Of a DNA stretch of 6,646 bases, positions 6,287 to 6,646 are shown piece by piece. The stretch covers positions 1 to 6,646 of the forward strand of contig JAKLLJ010000186.1 of assembly GCA_023150215.1 (NCBI GenBank), in the 5' to 3' direction. Within the stretch, counting starts at the first letter, position 1, and each line of letters begins with the position of its first letter. The position numbers were made by a program, and so were the translations under genes. This DNA is from Thauera sp. (lineage in GTDB: Bacteria > Pseudomonadota > Gammaproteobacteria > Burkholderiales > Rhodocyclaceae). The notes beneath the pieces are model-generated. The model saw only the letters and a program-made list of their open reading frames with translations. It was not told the origin of the DNA and ran no database searches.

Positions 6287-6646
6287 TGGAAATCGTCATC
6301 GCGCTCGCGGTCGGGGTCCTGTTTGGCTCCGGCATCTGGCTGATCCTGCGCCCACGCACCTTCCAGCTCATCACCGGGCTGCTGCTGATGTCGTACGCGG
6401 TCAACCTGTTCATCTTCACGATGGGTCGGTTGAGGGTCGGCGCGCCGCCGATCCTCGATCCCGCGCTCCCTCCGACGCTGCAGCAGTACGCCGATCCGCT
6501 GCCACAGGCGCTGGTCCTGACCGCGATCGTCATCGGCTTCGCAATGACCGCGCTGCTGCTGGTCATCGCGCTGCGCGCGGCGCTGCAGGTCGGATCGGAT
6601 CACGTCGACGGCGACCGCGACGACCCGAATCGCGAGGAGGCGTCGC
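6286..6646 (+). CDS. mrpC: Mrp-type cation/proton antiporter subunit C (NuoK-like), open at right edge
   Basis: Begins at an ATG sharing one base with the stop of the fused mrpA (TGATG), which implies translational coupling. The ribosome site GGGAGGG at 6272-6278 lies 7 bases upstream, inside the end of mrpA. The 120 visible codons show three membrane helices as in NuoK/MrpC: about 2-20 (IVIALAVGVLFGSGIWLIL), 26-45 (QLITGLLLMSYAVNLFIF) and 74-97 (QALVLTAIVIGFAMTALLLV), with the conserved PLPQALVLTAIVIGFA motif at 71-86 and the LRPRTFQLITGLLL junction. After residue 103 the chain becomes hydrophilic and acidic (SDHVDGDRDDPNREEAS), as expected of the C-terminal tail, so the stop should be close beyond the edge. 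MrpC assembles with MrpA, D and G in the antiporter membrane complex; mrpD should follow. Confidence 0.93.
   Translation, partial: MEIVIALAVGVLFGSGIWLILRPRTFQLITGLLLMSYAVNLFIFTMGRLRVGAPPILDPALPPTLQQYADPLPQALVLTAIVIGFAMTALLLVIALRAALQVGSDHVDGDRDDPNREEAS

Overview
The window is uniformly GC-rich, with strong G/C third-position codon bias and compact genes. Gene content and the protein sequences suggest a Gram-negative proteobacterium, probably a betaproteobacterium of the Thauera/Azoarcus (Rhodocyclales) type. That placement is inferred from general resemblance and was not searched. No stretch longer than 300 bases lacks a gene, and there are no tRNA, rRNA, CRISPR or insertion-sequence features.

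Left half (1-2332, all minus strand). Read in transcription order, a membrane cytochrome b561 is followed by two exported YceI-family lipid/quinone-binding proteins and the N-terminal part of a pirin-family cupin protein that runs off the left edge. The gaps are 158, 66 and 106 bases, each gene has a clear purine-rich ribosome binding site, and no convincing terminator separates them, so they look like one operon. The 158-base gap carries a single REP-type palindrome with the GTAG signature of RAYT-mobilised repeats.

Centre (2333-3343). A LysR-type regulator is transcribed divergently from the cytochrome gene. The shared control region contains an AT-rich island of about 60 bases that stands out from its surroundings. 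It holds a 6-bp inverted repeat overlapping the likely lysR start codon and a plausible minus-strand promoter, with a UUCG-capped hairpin in the presumed leader of the cytochrome mRNA. This is the classical arrangement of a LysR regulator controlling its divergent neighbour.

Right half (3380-6646, plus strand). This is the beginning of a group-2 Mrp (Sha/Pha/Mnh) cation/proton antiporter operon: a fused MrpA-MrpB subunit, then MrpC overlapping it by one base and open at the right edge. Subunits D-G would be expected beyond the window.

Functional picture: the left operon plausibly handles electrons and isoprenoid quinones at and outside the inner membrane, and the right operon handles Na+(K+)/H+ exchange. 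In E. coli YceI is known as a base-induced periplasmic protein, and Mrp antiporters serve alkaline pH and sodium tolerance, so the juxtaposition could be meaningful, but that link is inference. I found no clear evidence of a wholly new system. The most interesting items are the control region, the paired divergent YceI proteins with cytochrome b561 and pirin, and the REP element.
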